A stretch of DNA of 64,000 nt from an uncultured Chthonomonas sp. (GTDB taxonomy: Bacteria; Armatimonadota; Chthonomonadetes; Chthonomonadales; CAJBBX01): NCBI GenBank assembly GCA_903951425.1, contig CAJBBX010000135.1, forward strand, positions 48,836-112,835, read 5' to 3'. This document shows positions 8,800-19,115 of the stretch, piece after piece. The position numbers were made by a program, and so were the translations under genes. The stretch's first letter is position 1; the number at the start of each line of letters is the position of its first letter. The notes under the pieces were generated by a model. That model was not told the origin of the DNA. It did not search any database and saw nothing but the letters and a program-made list of their open reading frames with translations.

Positions 8800-10266
8800 A
8801 TGAAACCCCTCACCCACTGTTCACTGCGGGCCCTGCGCGACGCCGTGCGCTCAGGCGAGGTCAGCGCTCGCGAGGTCGCCCAGGCGCACCTGGACCGCAT
8901 CACAGAGGTAGAGCCCGCCATCTCCGCCCTGCTGGCCGTGACCGCCGACGACGCCCTGGCACAGGCTGACGCAGTAGACGCCGCCCGTTCGCGAGGCGAC
9001 AAGATAGGCCCGCTGGCCGGAGTGCCCATCGCACTCAAAGACGTCATCTGCACGCGCGGCGTTGCCACCACATGCGGGAGCCGCATCCTCGCCGGCTGGA
9101 AGCCCCCCTACGACGCCACGGTGGCCGCCCGCATTCGCGAGGCAGGCGCCGTCATGCTGGGCAAGGCCAACTGCGACGAGTTCGCCATGGGTAGCTCCAC
9201 CGAGAACAGCGCCTACGGCCCAACGCGCAACCCGTGGAACCTGGCCTGCGTACCCGGCGGCTCCTCCGGCGGCTCCGCAGCGGCGGTGGCGGCCCGCGAG
9301 GTGGCGGGGTCGCTGGGCTCCGATACGGGCGGCTCCATCCGGCAACCGGCCGCGCTCTGCGGCATCGTAGGGCTCAAGCCCACCTACGGCCGGGTCAGCC
9401 GCTTCGGCCTAGTGGCCTATGCGTCGTCGCTGGACCAGATCGGACCCATGGCACGCTCCGTCGAGGACGCAGCCCTGCTGCTCGAGGCCATCTGCGGCTT
9501 GGACCCGCTCGACTCGACCTCGGTCGACGCGGCGCCCTTCACGGCAACAGCGGTTACGCGCGGCGATATTCGAGGCCTCCGCATCGGCGTGCCCAGGGAG
9601 TTCTTGGGCGACGGCGTCGACGGCCCCGTAGTCGCTGCCGTGCGAGCCGCCGTCGAGGCCTTGTGCGCCATGGGCGCCACAGCCGAAGAGTGCTCCCTGC
9701 GCACCGTGCGGCACAGCCTAGCCACCTACTACATCCTGGCGCCGGCAGAGGCGTCCAGCAACTTGGCGCGCTACGACGGCGTCCGATTTGGCCTGCGGGC
9801 GGAAGGCGGCTCCGGCCATGCGGGCATGACCGAAGCGTCCCGCGAAGCGGGATTCGGCGCCGAAACAAAGCAGCGGATACTGGTAGGCACCTACGCCCTC
9901 TCGGCGGGCTACTACGACGCCTACTACCTGCGCGCCCAGAAGGTGCGGACGCTGATCCGCCGCGACTTCGACGCTGCATTCGAGCGCTTCGACGTGCTGG
10001 TGACGCCCACCTCACCCACCGTGGCGTTCGGCATCGGTGAAAAGAGCGACGACCCGCTGGCGATGAAGCTGGCCGACGTCTGCACGCTACCGGCCAACAT
10101 GGCGGGCATCCCCGGCGTGTCGATCCCGTGCGGCATGGACAGGGGCCTGCCTATCGGGCTGCAGATCATGGGCCGCTCCTTCGACGAGGAGACCACGCTC
10201 CGGGCGGCCTATGCCTACGAGCAGGCCACGCACTGGCACACGCTTCGACCGGAGGTGAACCGCTGA
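8800..10266 (+). CDS. gatA: Aspartyl/glutamyl-tRNA amidotransferase subunit A
   Basis: Amidase signature [72 protein letters not shown]. Confidence 0.97.
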   Translation: MKPLTHCSLRALRDAVRSGEVSAREVAQAHLDRITEVEPAISALLAVTADDALAQADAVDAARSRGDKIGPLAGVPIALKDVICTRGVATTCGSRILAGWKPPYDATVAARIREAGAVMLGKANCDEFAMGSSTENSAYGPTRNPWNLACVPGGSSGGSAAAVAAREVAGSLGSDTGGSIRQPAALCGIVGLKPTYGRVSRFGLVAYASSLDQIGPMARSVEDAALLLEAICGLDPLDSTSVDAAPFTATAVTRGDIRGLRIGVPREFLGDGVDGPVVAAVRAAVEALCAMGATAEECSLRTVRHSLATYYILAPAEASSNLARYDGVRFGLRAEGGSGHAGMTEASREAGFGAETKQRILVGTYALSAGYYDAYYLRAQKVRTLIRRDFDAAFERFDVLVTPTSPTVAFGIGEKSDDPLAMKLADVCTLPANMAGIPGVSIPCGMDRGLPIGLQIMGRSFDEETTLRAAYAYEQATHWHTLRPEVNR

Positions 10267-11726
10267 TGCCCGGCACGCAGACGGAGACTCCGTATGTGGG
10301 AAGCATCGGCATGGAGGTCCATGCCGAATTGCTCACCGAGAGCAAGATGTTCTGCGGGTGCCGCAACGCGTTCGGCGGAAAGCCCAACACGCGGTGCTGC
10401 CCTGTCTGCCTGGGCCTCCCCGGTTCCCTGCCCGTGGCGAACCGGCTGGCCGTAGAACTGGTGATCCGCGCCGCCCTGGCCCTCAACTGCGCCATCAGCC
10501 CCATCGCCAAGTTCGACCGAAAGAACTACTTCTATCCGGACCTGCCCAAGGGCTACCAGATATCGCAATATGACCAGCCCATCGGGTCGGGCGGGTGGCT
10601 GGATATCGAGCCCGAGGCCGGGCCGCGGCGAGTGCGCATCCGGCGCGTCCACCTCGAAGAAGACACCGGTAAGCTGATGCACCTGCCCACCGGCGAGAGC
10701 GCGGTGGATTACAACCGCTCCGGCGTGCCGCTCATGGAGATCGTCACGGAGTTTCCGCCTGACATGAGCAGCGCTGACGAGGCGCGGGCCTACCTCGTGA
10801 AGTTGCGAGCCATCCTCACCTGCATCGGCGTCTCCGACGGCAAGATGGAGCAGGGCAGCCTACGCTGCGAACCCAACATCTCCGTGCGGCCGGCAGGCTC
10901 AGCGGCCTTCGGCACCAAGACCGAGATCAAGAACCTCAACTCCTTCCGCGCCGTCCATCGAGGCGTCCAGCACGAGTTAGCGCGGCAATCCGCCCTGCTT
11001 CGGCGGGGGGATCGGGTAGCGCAGGAGACGCGCGGCTGGAATGAGGCCCGAGGCGAGACGGTGCTGCAGCGCGTCAAGGAGGTCGAGCAGGAGTACCGGT
11101 ACTTCCCAGAGCCCGACCTGCGGCCGCTCCACATCGACGACGCCTGGGTCGCCTCGATCCGCGCTAGTCTGCCTGAGCTGCCGGACACCGCGCGTGTCAG
11201 GCTGGTCGAGCAGTACGGGCTCTCCGCGACCGAGGCCGACCTGTTGACACAGACCGCGGCGTGGACTGCCTACTTCGAGCGGGCGGCCGGCCTCTGCGGC
11301 AATGCCCGGGCCACGGCGAACTGGATGATGGGCGAGCTTGCCCGCCTGCTGAACGCCGCCGGGATTGAGATCGAGCAGTGCAAGGCCGGTCCGGAGGCGC
11401 TGGCCGAACTGCTGGCGATGGTCGAAAGCAGCAAGATCAGCGGAAAGATGGCCAAGGGCGTATGGGAGGCGGCATTCGAGAGCGGCGAGGCACCGGCGGC
11501 CATTGCGGCGAGGCAGGGCGAGCAGATCAGTGACGCCGACGCCCTTGGAGCCGTACTGGATTCTGTGATCGCCGCGCAGCCTGACGTCTGGTCGGCCCTA
11601 TGCGCCGGCGACGAGAAGAAGCTCACCTTCATGGTGGGCCAGATCATGAAACAGACACGCGGCAAGGCGAACCCCGGCGAGGTGAACCGCCTGCTGCGAG
11701 ACCGGATGCCGGGAGGCGCCCAATGA
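10266..11726 (+). CDS. gatB: Aspartyl/glutamyl-tRNA amidotransferase subunit B
   Basis: [47 protein letters not shown]-terminal GatB/YqeY domain. Starts on the last base of the gatA stop. Confidence 0.97.
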   Translation: MPGTQTETPYVGSIGMEVHAELLTESKMFCGCRNAFGGKPNTRCCPVCLGLPGSLPVANRLAVELVIRAALALNCAISPIAKFDRKNYFYPDLPKGYQISQYDQPIGSGGWLDIEPEAGPRRVRIRRVHLEEDTGKLMHLPTGESAVDYNRSGVPLMEIVTEFPPDMSSADEARAYLVKLRAILTCIGVSDGKMEQGSLRCEPNISVRPAGSAAFGTKTEIKNLNSFRAVHRGVQHELARQSALLRRGDRVAQETRGWNEARGETVLQRVKEVEQEYRYFPEPDLRPLHIDDAWVASIRASLPELPDTARVRLVEQYGLSATEADLLTQTAAWTAYFERAAGLCGNARATANWMMGELARLLNAAGIEIEQCKAGPEALAELLAMVESSKISGKMAKGVWEAAFESGEAPAAIAARQGEQISDADALGAVLDSVIAAQPDVWSALCAGDEKKLTFMVGQIMKQTRGKANPGEVNRLLRDRMPGGAQ

Positions 11727-12304
11727 ACCGACTTCGCCACGTTGCCTGGTCTGTCGCGGCCCTGCTGGCGGCCGCTCCAGCCCTATGCGCCGGCGCTCCG
11801 CCCAAGTCCATGAGTGACGCCATCGTCCAGCACACCCTGGATAACCTCGTGGTGCTGGAGGACAGCCACTGGCACTGGGGCGAATACAACCACATCGTGA
11901 ACCTGTGCCGTGTGCAGGTCGAGGGCGATCCCGCGAACATCGAGGCCTACTCCGACGCCGGCTGGCTGCTGGAGAGCCTCGGCCGCAATCCGGAGGCCGC
12001 AGACCTCTACACGCTGGGTGCGCTGAACAACCCGAAGACCTACCGCCTCCATTGGGAGCTGGGCTACCACTACGGCATCTTCCTGAAGGATTGGGGCAGG
12101 GCCCTACCCCACCTGGAGCGGGCCGCCGCCCAGGCTGACTGCCCACCCATCTCACTCCACCAGCTCGCGCACGCCCTGGAGCGCGCGGGTCGGCTGCAGG
12201 ACTGCCTTAGCATCTGGAAGAAGGCCGCGGACAACCCGCGCAACGAGGCCCGCGCGACGGCGGCCGTGCAGCGAGACCGTGTGCAGCGCCTCATCAACCG
12301 CTGA
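11723..12304 (+). CDS. Exported TPR-like protein
   Basis: [27 protein letters not shown] signal peptide; helical repeats ([33 protein letters not shown]). ATGA overlap with gatB. Confidence 0.7.
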   Translation: MNRLRHVAWSVAALLAAAPALCAGAPPKSMSDAIVQHTLDNLVVLEDSHWHWGEYNHIVNLCRVQVEGDPANIEAYSDAGWLLESLGRNPEAADLYTLGALNNPKTYRLHWELGYHYGIFLKDWGRALPHLERAAAQADCPPISLHQLAHALERAGRLQDCLSIWKKAADNPRNEARATAAVQRDRVQRLINR

Positions 12305-12322
12305 CGCGGAACGGATGACGCC

Positions 12323-12601
12323 ATGAACCTATCCCGCCTGATCATCCTGCTCATTCTGGACGCGGCATCGCTGCTGGTGCTTGCTGATGTAGTCGTCTCC
12401 TGGTCGATCCATCTGGGCGCGCGAGCCGTTCGGCCGTGGGACCCGTGGGTCAAGACCCTGCATAAGGCGACCAATCCGATGCTGGCGCCCTTCCGCGCCC
12501 TCATCCCGCCGCAACGCACTAACGGGCTGGACCTGTCGCCTATGCTGGCCCTCCTCTGCATTCAGTTGCTTCAGTCCTTCTTCAGCGGCCTGGCGTTCTA
12601 G
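12323..12601 (+). CDS. YggT-family membrane protein
   Basis: 92 aa, 2 TM; SLLVLADVVVSWS...PWVKTLHKATNPMLAPFRALIPP...DLSPMLALLCIQLLQSFF. Confidence 0.8.
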   Translation: MNLSRLIILLILDAASLLVLADVVVSWSIHLGARAVRPWDPWVKTLHKATNPMLAPFRALIPPQRTNGLDLSPMLALLCIQLLQSFFSGLAF

Positions 12602-12605
12602 CTTC

Positions 12606-14054
12606 ATGGCCGAGAGCGTCGAGGCGTCTGCCGGAGGTCCCGCGGGTCGGCTGGCCACGGCGCTCAGCAGCTTGATCCTGGCCGCTGCGGTGGGCGCTGT
12701 GATCTGGACCGGCTGGTCACACACCCGCAACGGGCCGAAGACCACCGAGGTGGCGCGCCTGCAGTTGGAGGCGCTTGACCGAGCCCGTAGGGGCTACCTG
12801 ATGGATCCCGGCTCCGGCCCGACCGGCGCCATGCGGACCCGCTACCTCGCCGACGCCGTCCATGCCCTGGGTCAGCTGGCGCGGCTAGACCCATCGTTCG
12901 GCAACCTGCGCAAGCTCATGCTGACGGAGCATATGGCAGGTGGCGCGTGGCGCGGCACCGCGTTGCGCTTGCGGGGCCAGGGCGGGCAACGCCCCCTGCT
13001 GGAACGAGACGCCGAGATCGCGCTCTGGGCCCAGGTGCTGGGCGATGACCCCATCCCGGCCGAGGGCGTCGCGCCCGCCCGATCGCTGATCCGGACGATG
13101 GGACTGGGTTGGTTTGAGCACGTAGCCCTGAGCCGCCTCTACCAGCGGGCGGGCATGGCCCATGCCGCCGCAACCGAGACCCGTAGCGCGCGCTTCACGG
13201 CGGTCCTGATGGGTCTCTTCGACACGGGCGTGCTGGTGGCTTTGACCGCGGGCATCCTGGCCTTGGCCTTCGTCATCCGGTCCTGGCGCCGGCCGGAAGC
13301 CGAAGGCGGCGCGTCCGGCTGGCGCCTGCCCGAGCGGCTGAGCGCCGACGCCGCCCTCGCCTGCCGCGTCGCGTTCTGCGTCTACCTGGGCGGGATCCTT
13401 CTGGTGCGACTGGCCTCGCCTGCCCTACTGGGCCTGTCCCGCTCCGCGCCACGCGCCGCGGCCGACCCCATTGCCATGGGCCTGCTGTCGACGATCCTGC
13501 TGGCCCTGAGCGCGGCCCCGCCGGTGGCGGTGCTCGTGTGGCAGGGCCGCCGTGCGGGCCTCGGCATGGCCGAATTCGGGTTCACGGGCGCCCGGCCGTG
13601 GCGCGACGCGGGGCTGGCGCTGACGGGCTACCTGGCCATCTTCCCCGTGCTGACCGTGACGATCCTCGCCACCTCCAGGCTCCTGGGTGACGACCCCACG
13701 CCGCTGAACCCGGCCATTACGGCGTTCGCAGGCTCAGGTAGCTCCTTCGTTCGCGCAATGCTCCTGTGCCAAGCCGTGGTCGTAGCTCCCGTCGTGGAGG
13801 AGTTCATGTTCCGCGCGGTGCTCTTCCGCGGCCTGCAGGGCCAGATGCGGACGCGATGGGCCATACTCGGCTCCGCGGCGGTCTTCGCCGCGCTCCATCC
13901 CCAGCTTCCTGCAGGCTTTCCGGTACTCTTTGTGCTGGCGTGCGGCTTCAGCCTGCTCTACCTTAGGTCGGGCAACCTGCTGGCTTCCGTCCTGGCCCAC
14001 GCGCTCAACAACGGCGGGGTCTTCGTCTATCTGGCCCTGGTGGCCGGCACATGA
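12606..14054 (+). CDS. CPBP-family intramembrane metalloprotease
   Basis: VVVAPVVEEFMFRAVLFRGLQ (EExxxR), H in AALHPQLPAGF, and VLAHALNNGG motifs in a multi-TM context. Confidence 0.88.
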   Translation: MAESVEASAGGPAGRLATALSSLILAAAVGAVIWTGWSHTRNGPKTTEVARLQLEALDRARRGYLMDPGSGPTGAMRTRYLADAVHALGQLARLDPSFGNLRKLMLTEHMAGGAWRGTALRLRGQGGQRPLLERDAEIALWAQVLGDDPIPAEGVAPARSLIRTMGLGWFEHVALSRLYQRAGMAHAAATETRSARFTAVLMGLFDTGVLVALTAGILALAFVIRSWRRPEAEGGASGWRLPERLSADAALACRVAFCVYLGGILLVRLASPALLGLSRSAPRAAADPIAMGLLSTILLALSAAPPVAVLVWQGRRAGLGMAEFGFTGARPWRDAGLALTGYLAIFPVLTVTILATSRLLGDDPTPLNPAITAFAGSGSSFVRAMLLCQAVVVAPVVEEFMFRAVLFRGLQGQMRTRWAILGSAAVFAALHPQLPAGFPVLFVLACGFSLLYLRSGNLLASVLAHALNNGGVFVYLALVAGT

Positions 14055-14320
14055 GCAGGCTCCAGGTCCGCCTCACTCCGCGAGGAGGACGAAACTCAGT
14101 CGAGGCCCTGCGCGACGGTGTGCTGCACGTCCGGGTCAGCACACCGCCGGTGGACGGCGCCGCCAACCGCGCACTCATCGAACTCGTGGCGGATCGGCTG
14201 GGCGTCCCCAAGTCGAGCATCTGCATCACCTCGGGCTCCTCTTCGCGCCTCAAGGTGTTGGAGGTCGTCGGTCTCGATGATGCGGCGCTGGCCGCCCGCC
14301 TGCGCCGGGAGGGCGACTAG
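14051..14320 (+). CDS. DUF167 family protein (YggU-like)
   Basis: MSRLQVRLTPRGGRNSVEALRDGVLHVRVSTPPVDGAANRALIELVADRLGVPKSSICITSGSSSRLKVLEV. Confidence 0.9.
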   Translation: MSRLQVRLTPRGGRNSVEALRDGVLHVRVSTPPVDGAANRALIELVADRLGVPKSSICITSGSSSRLKVLEVVGLDDAALAARLRREGD

Positions 14321-14322
14321 CC

Positions 14323-14688
14323 ATGACTGGCACCTGGCCCGTGGCCATGATCACAGGTTCGCCGCTGCAGTGGGGCGCGCTGGCCGCCATCGTCATCGCC
14401 ATCTTCGCACCCAGGCTGATCCCTCCCCTGGTGCGCACGGTGACCGGCCTGCTGCTACGGCGCTACATCGGCGTGGCTCCTCCGCGACGGCGGAGCCAGA
14501 GCGCGTCGGACGTCCCGGCGGTTGAGGTGCTGCCGCCGGAGAAGCCCGCCCCCGCACTGCGCCGCGGCGCCAACAAGCCTGTGCGCTCCCGCGCCAAGGC
14601 CCGCCCCGCCGCCTCGCTGACCGGCGCCGTAGCGTTTGTCGGGCTGGTTGTGGCTGTGCTATCATGGTTGCTGCTGCGAGTTCGTTGA
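14323..14688 (+). CDS. Small membrane protein, N- and C-terminal TM segments, basic linker
   Basis: 121-aa ORF immediately downstream of the DUF167 gene; TM-like segments at both ends. Confidence 0.55.
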   Translation: MTGTWPVAMITGSPLQWGALAAIVIAIFAPRLIPPLVRTVTGLLLRRYIGVAPPRRRSQSASDVPAVEVLPPEKPAPALRRGANKPVRSRAKARPAASLTGAVAFVGLVVAVLSWLLLRVR

Positions 14689-14734
14689 GCAGCCATCGGT
14701 CCGGATATCGCTCGGTACCACGTAGGGAGCTACC

Positions 14735-14977
14735 ATGGCGCTAGTTAAGGTCTACATCACCCTCAAGCCGACACTGCTCGACGCGCAAGGCCGCGTGGTG
14801 CAGAACGCCTTGGCCTCGATGGGCTACGACGGCGTGAAGCAGGTCCGCGTGGGCAAGTACCTCGAGATGCATGTGGACGGCGAGGGTGACACGCTCCGCA
14901 AGCAGGTGACCGAGATGTGCGACAAGCTCCTGGCCAACCCGGTCATCGAAAACTACCGCTTCGAGGTCGGAGAGTGA
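14735..14977 (+). CDS. purS: Phosphoribosylformylglycinamidine synthase subunit PurS
   Basis: [50 protein letters not shown]...[20 protein letters not shown]. Confidence 0.96.
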   Translation: MALVKVYITLKPTLLDAQGRVVQNALASMGYDGVKQVRVGKYLEMHVDGEGDTLRKQVTEMCDKLLANPVIENYRFEVGE

Positions 14978-15669
14978 AGTTCGGCGTCGTCCGGTTCCCC
15001 GGCTCAAACTGCGACCAGGACGCCTACTACGTCCTGCGCGACGTGCTAAACGTGCCGGTCGAGTACATCTGGCACGCCGACACGGATGTGCGGTCGTTTG
15101 ACTGCATCGTCCTCCCGGGTGGCTTCTCGTACGGCGACTATCTGCGCACCGGCGCCATCGCGCGGTTTGCCCCTGTGATGGATGCGCTTCGGGCCCATGC
15201 CGAGCGCGGCAAGTTCCTCATCGGCATCTGCAACGGCTTCCAGGTACTCTGCGAAGCCCACCTGCTGCCGGGTGCGCTGGTCCGAAATGTCGGCCTGAAG
15301 TTCATCTGCCGCCAGGTTCACCTCCGCGTCGAGAACGCCGCCACGCCCTGGACCACCGATGCGCGGACCGAGCGCCCCCTGCGCATCCCCATCGCCCATG
15401 GCGAAGGTTGCTACGTCGCCGACGCCGATACGCTTGCCGAGCTGCACGCCGGCAGTCGCATCCTCTTCCGCTACTGCGATGCGGAAGGGCACCCGACGAC
15501 CGACAGCAACCCCAACGGGTCCGTGGAGAACATAGCAGGCATAGCGAACGCGTCGTTCAACGTGCTGGGCATGATGCCCCATCCCGAGCGCGCCTCAGAG
15601 AGGCTGTTGGGATCGGATGACGGCAGGGGCATCTTCGCCTCGGTCATCAAACGCATCGCCCGGTCCTAG
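14974..15669 (+). CDS. purQ: Phosphoribosylformylglycinamidine synthase subunit PurQ
   Basis: GTG start overlapping the purS stop; [64 protein letters not shown]. Confidence 0.97.
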   Translation: MKFGVVRFPGSNCDQDAYYVLRDVLNVPVEYIWHADTDVRSFDCIVLPGGFSYGDYLRTGAIARFAPVMDALRAHAERGKFLIGICNGFQVLCEAHLLPGALVRNVGLKFICRQVHLRVENAATPWTTDARTERPLRIPIAHGEGCYVADADTLAELHAGSRILFRYCDAEGHPTTDSNPNGSVENIAGIANASFNVLGMMPHPERASERLLGSDDGRGIFASVIKRIARS

Positions 15670-15684
15670 CCGCTGACGCTCGAT

Positions 15685-15713
15685 TTGACGTTCCACTGAG
15701 CGTGTGATATAAT
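15685..15713 (+). promoter_or_regulatory. Sigma70-type promoter upstream of greA-lysS
   Basis: TTGACG - 17 nt - TATAAT. Confidence 0.8.
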
Positions 15714-15811
15714 CGCCCCCACAGAGTGAGCGAGCGCATTCGAGAGCACTGGCGTCCAAATGGCGTCGGTGCTCGTTTGCGTTCATCTCGGAGTTCGGAC
15801 TGGAGCGCCCT

Positions 15812-16291
15812 ATGTCCACAGATGACATCATCACCCTGACCCCCGAAGGCTTTACCCGCATCGAGCGTGAGCTGGAGAGGCTTCGGACTGTCGAGCGCCG
15901 GGAGGTAACCGACCGGATCAGGGACTCCCAGCAGAGCGGCGAGTTCGCTGAGAACGCCGAGTACGAGGATGCGAAGATCGAGCAGGCCTTCGTGGAGGGC
16001 CGCATCCGCGACCTGCGACGCATCCTGCAGCACTCGCAGGTCCTGCAGCCTGACGAGGTGCCCACCGACCACGTTGGCCTCGGCTCCTACGTGCTCCTGC
16101 ACGACCTGGAGCATCGAGATACCTGGGAGGTGCGGCTGGTGGGTTCCGTCGAGAGCGACCCGGACCACGACCGCATCTCCGACGAGTCGCCCATCGGGCG
16201 CGCCCTCCTGGGCCGCAAGGCGGGTAACGAGATCATTGTGGCGGTGCCGGATGGCCGCCTGCGGTACCGAATCGAGGGCATTCGCCGATGA
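15812..16291 (+). CDS. greA: Transcription elongation factor GreA
   Basis: LTPEGFTRIERELERLRTVERREVTDRIRDSQQSGEFAENAEYEDAKIEQAFVEGRIRDLRRIL; ESPIGRALLGRKAGNEI. Confidence 0.95.
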   Translation: MSTDDIITLTPEGFTRIERELERLRTVERREVTDRIRDSQQSGEFAENAEYEDAKIEQAFVEGRIRDLRRILQHSQVLQPDEVPTDHVGLGSYVLLHDLEHRDTWEVRLVGSVESDPDHDRISDESPIGRALLGRKAGNEIIVAVPDGRLRYRIEGIRR

Positions 16292-17799
16292 TGTTGGACG
16301 AGAACGAGCAACGCCGCATACGGATCGACAAGCTCAGCGCGCTACGCGAGCGGGGCATCGACCCCTTCGCCATAGAGCGCTACGACCGGACACACACGGC
16401 CGCCCAGGTGCATGAAGGCTTTGAGCAACTGGCCGGCGGCAAGGTGAGCCTGGCAGGGCGCGTCTTCTCGATCCGCAAGATGGGCAAAGCTCTGTTCTCG
16501 GACATCGAGGACGAGACGGGCCGGATGCAGCTCCATGTGCGCCGCGACCTATTGGGCGACGCCTACGCCGACTTCAAGTCGCTGGACATCGCGGACATCG
16601 TCGGCGTCGAAGGCGAGGTCTTCCGCACCGAGATGGGCGAAGACACCGTGCGCGTCACCGGGTTCACGCTGCTGGCCAAGGCGGTCCGCCACGTGCCGCT
16701 GGGCAAGAAGCGCGACGGCGTGGCCCATGAGACACTCAAGGACGACGAGGCGCGCCAGCGCATGCGGTACGTGGACCTTCTGGCTAACCCTGAATCGCGC
16801 GATGCCCTGATCATGCGGTGCCGCGTGGTTCAGGCTGTGCGCGAGTTCCTCAACGCCCGGGGCTTCCTCGAGGTCGAGACACCCGTGCTGCAATCGGTGG
16901 CCGGCGGCGCGTCGGCGCGCCCGTTCATGACGTTCCATAACGACCTGAAGCTGGACCTGAAGCTGCGCATATCGCTTGAGCTTTACCTGAAGCGGCTCAT
17001 CGTGGGAGGCATCCCCAAGGTCTACGAAATCGGTCGCGTTTTCCGGAATGAGGCCGCCGACACGGACCACAACCCCGAGTTCACGCTCATGGAGCTCTAC
17101 GAGGCCTACACCGACCTCGAGGGCATGATGGACCTGGTCGAGGACATGTACGTCGATGTGGCGCAGCGGGTGATCGGCACGACCATAGTGCATCCCGTGA
17201 TGAAGGTCGGCGATGAGGCTCTGGAGACCGTGGCGGTGGACCTGGCCCAACGCCCGTGGCGCCGCCTGCCGATGCTGCAGGGCATCCATGAGAACTCGGG
17301 GCTGGACCGATCGGCTTTCCGCGACATGGAGACGGCCCGCGAGGCCGCCCGTTGGGTGGGCCTCGATCCGGAGAAGATGCCCACGATCGGCAAGATCATC
17401 GAGAAAATCCACGAGAAGGTCACGCAGCCCAAGCTAGTGCAGCCGACGTTTGTCGTCGACTACCCCATCGAGACATCGCCACTGGCCAAGAAGCACCCGG
17501 ACGACCCGACTCTGACGCGGCGATTCGAGGTCTTCATCGCCGGACAGGAACTGGGCAACGCCTTCTCGGAGATCAATGACCCCTTCGACCAACGTGAGCG
17601 GTTCGCCGACCAGTTGGAGCAGACCAAGGCGGGCGAGCAGGAGGCGCATCCCATGGACGAGGACTTCATCCGCGCCCTGGAGTGCGGTATGCCTCCCACC
17701 GGCGGGCTGGGAGTGGGCATGGACCGCCTCGCCATGGTGCTGGCGGGCGCGAAGTCGATCCGCGATGTGCTGCTGTTCCCACTGCTTCGACCGGAGTAG
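16288..17799 (+). CDS. lysS: Lysyl-tRNA synthetase, class II
   Basis: Class II motifs: RVFRNEAADTDHNPEFTLMELYEAYTD; GMPPTGGLGVGMDRLAMVLAGAKSIRDVLLFPLLRPE. Confidence 0.97.
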   Translation: MMLDENEQRRIRIDKLSALRERGIDPFAIERYDRTHTAAQVHEGFEQLAGGKVSLAGRVFSIRKMGKALFSDIEDETGRMQLHVRRDLLGDAYADFKSLDIADIVGVEGEVFRTEMGEDTVRVTGFTLLAKAVRHVPLGKKRDGVAHETLKDDEARQRMRYVDLLANPESRDALIMRCRVVQAVREFLNARGFLEVETPVLQSVAGGASARPFMTFHNDLKLDLKLRISLELYLKRLIVGGIPKVYEIGRVFRNEAADTDHNPEFTLMELYEAYTDLEGMMDLVEDMYVDVAQRVIGTTIVHPVMKVGDEALETVAVDLAQRPWRRLPMLQGIHENSGLDRSAFRDMETAREAARWVGLDPEKMPTIGKIIEKIHEKVTQPKLVQPTFVVDYPIETSPLAKKHPDDPTLTRRFEVFIAGQELGNAFSEINDPFDQRERFADQLEQTKAGEQEAHPMDEDFIRALECGMPPTGGLGVGMDRLAMVLAGAKSIRDVLLFPLLRPE

Positions 17800-17894
17800 A
17801 ACAGGGGGCGCCGCAAAGCGGGAATTACGCGCCCCGCGTTGCGTATGACCCAGCAACGAAACTACGTCGGCACTGCCGACTGGAGAGCCAACCT

Positions 17895-18251
17895 ATGGAA
17901 GCAACAGCCGTAAGCGCCGGCATCGCAATCAGTGAGCGCGCCGCGCAGATGGTGACGTCGGTCTTCAAGGAGCAGGGCGCTGAAGGCTCCGCGCTCCGTG
18001 TCTTCGTGGCGGGCCAGTCGTGCTCTGGCCTGAAGTACGGCCTGGCCGTGGAGGACACGATCAACCCCGACGACACCGAGTTCGTCCACTTCGGTGTCCG
18101 TATCGTGGTCGATGCCGACAGCCTGGGCCAGATGGACGGCAGCACCGTCGACTATGTGGAAGCCGAGGGGAACAGCGGGTTCAAGATCGACAACCCCAAC
18201 ATCCCCTCCAACTGCGGCGGCTGCTCCTGTGGTAGCGGGGGCTGCGGCTAG
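17895..18251 (+). CDS. HesB/IscA-family iron-sulfur assembly protein with Cys-rich tail
   Basis: ISERAAQMVTSVFKEQGAEGSALRVFVAGQSCSGLKYGLAVED...NSGFKIDNPNIPSNCGGCSCGSGGCG. Confidence 0.9.
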   Translation: MEATAVSAGIAISERAAQMVTSVFKEQGAEGSALRVFVAGQSCSGLKYGLAVEDTINPDDTEFVHFGVRIVVDADSLGQMDGSTVDYVEAEGNSGFKIDNPNIPSNCGGCSCGSGGCG

Positions 18252-18348
18252 GCTACCATAGAAGTCGGTGGTTGGATGTCGCGAGGGGGTGGCCTGCCGA
18301 GTGCAGGGCGCCCTCTTTCGTGAGTGCTGCGCGAAGCGGGAGGTACGC

Positions 18349-19071
18349 ATGGAGCCCAAGGACAGGATCATCGTTGCGCTGGACACCAGTGATCGCGGAA
18401 CGGCGCTACGGTGGGCCGAGCAGTTGGCCGGCACCGTGGGAGCGGTGAAGGTCGGACTGGAACTGGTAAACGCCGTGGGCTTCGGCGTGCTGGACGACCT
18501 CCGCGACGCCGGATGCGGGCGCATCTTCTACGACGCGAAGTTGCACGATATCCCGAACACCGTGGCAGGCGCCTGCCGGTCCATCGGCCGGCGCGGGCTA
18601 TGGATGACCAACGTCCACGCCTGCGGCGGCGCCCGGATGATCAAGGCCGCGGCCGACGCACTGACCAAAACCGCTGCCGACGCCGGGACCGATGCGCCGC
18701 TACTTGTGGCCGTAACGCTGCTCACGAGCCTGTCGCCGCTGGAGGCCACTGAGGAGCTGCTGCTGAACCTGCCCCCCGCCGACTACGTGCCCGCTATGGC
18801 CCGACTGGCACGCAATGCCGGCGCCCAGGGTGTCGTGGCTTCGCCCAGGGAGATTGAGGCGATCCGCTGGGCCTGCGGGCCCGACTTCCTGATCGTCACG
18901 CCCGGGGTACGGCCCGCGTGGTCTGACGCAGGCGACCAGCGCCGCACGGCAACTCCCGCCGAGGCCGTGCGGATGGGAGCCGACTACCTGGTGATCGGAC
19001 GACCCATCACCGGCGCCGCCGACGCCGCAATCGCTGCCGTGCGCATCGCCGACGAGATCGCACAGGGCTAG
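18349..19071 (+). CDS. pyrF: Orotidine 5'-phosphate decarboxylase
   Basis: RIIVALDTSDRGTALRWAEQLAGTVGAVKVGLEL, RIFYDAKLHDIPNTV, VTPGVRP...GDQRRTATPAEAVRMGADYLVIGRPIT. Confidence 0.96.
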   Translation: MEPKDRIIVALDTSDRGTALRWAEQLAGTVGAVKVGLELVNAVGFGVLDDLRDAGCGRIFYDAKLHDIPNTVAGACRSIGRRGLWMTNVHACGGARMIKAAADALTKTAADAGTDAPLLVAVTLLTSLSPLEATEELLLNLPPADYVPAMARLARNAGAQGVVASPREIEAIRWACGPDFLIVTPGVRPAWSDAGDQRRTATPAEAVRMGADYLVIGRPITGAADAAIAAVRIADEIAQG

Positions 19072-19078
19072 GGCTGCG

Positions 19079-19107
19079 TTGACATAGCCGGTCGGTTCCG
19101 GCATAAT
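19079..19107 (+). promoter_or_regulatory. Sigma70-type promoter immediately upstream of the steA-like gene
   Basis: TTGACA - 17 nt - CATAAT; -10 ends 8 nt before the GTG start at 19116. Confidence 0.72.
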
Positions 19108-19115
19108 GGCCTGTT

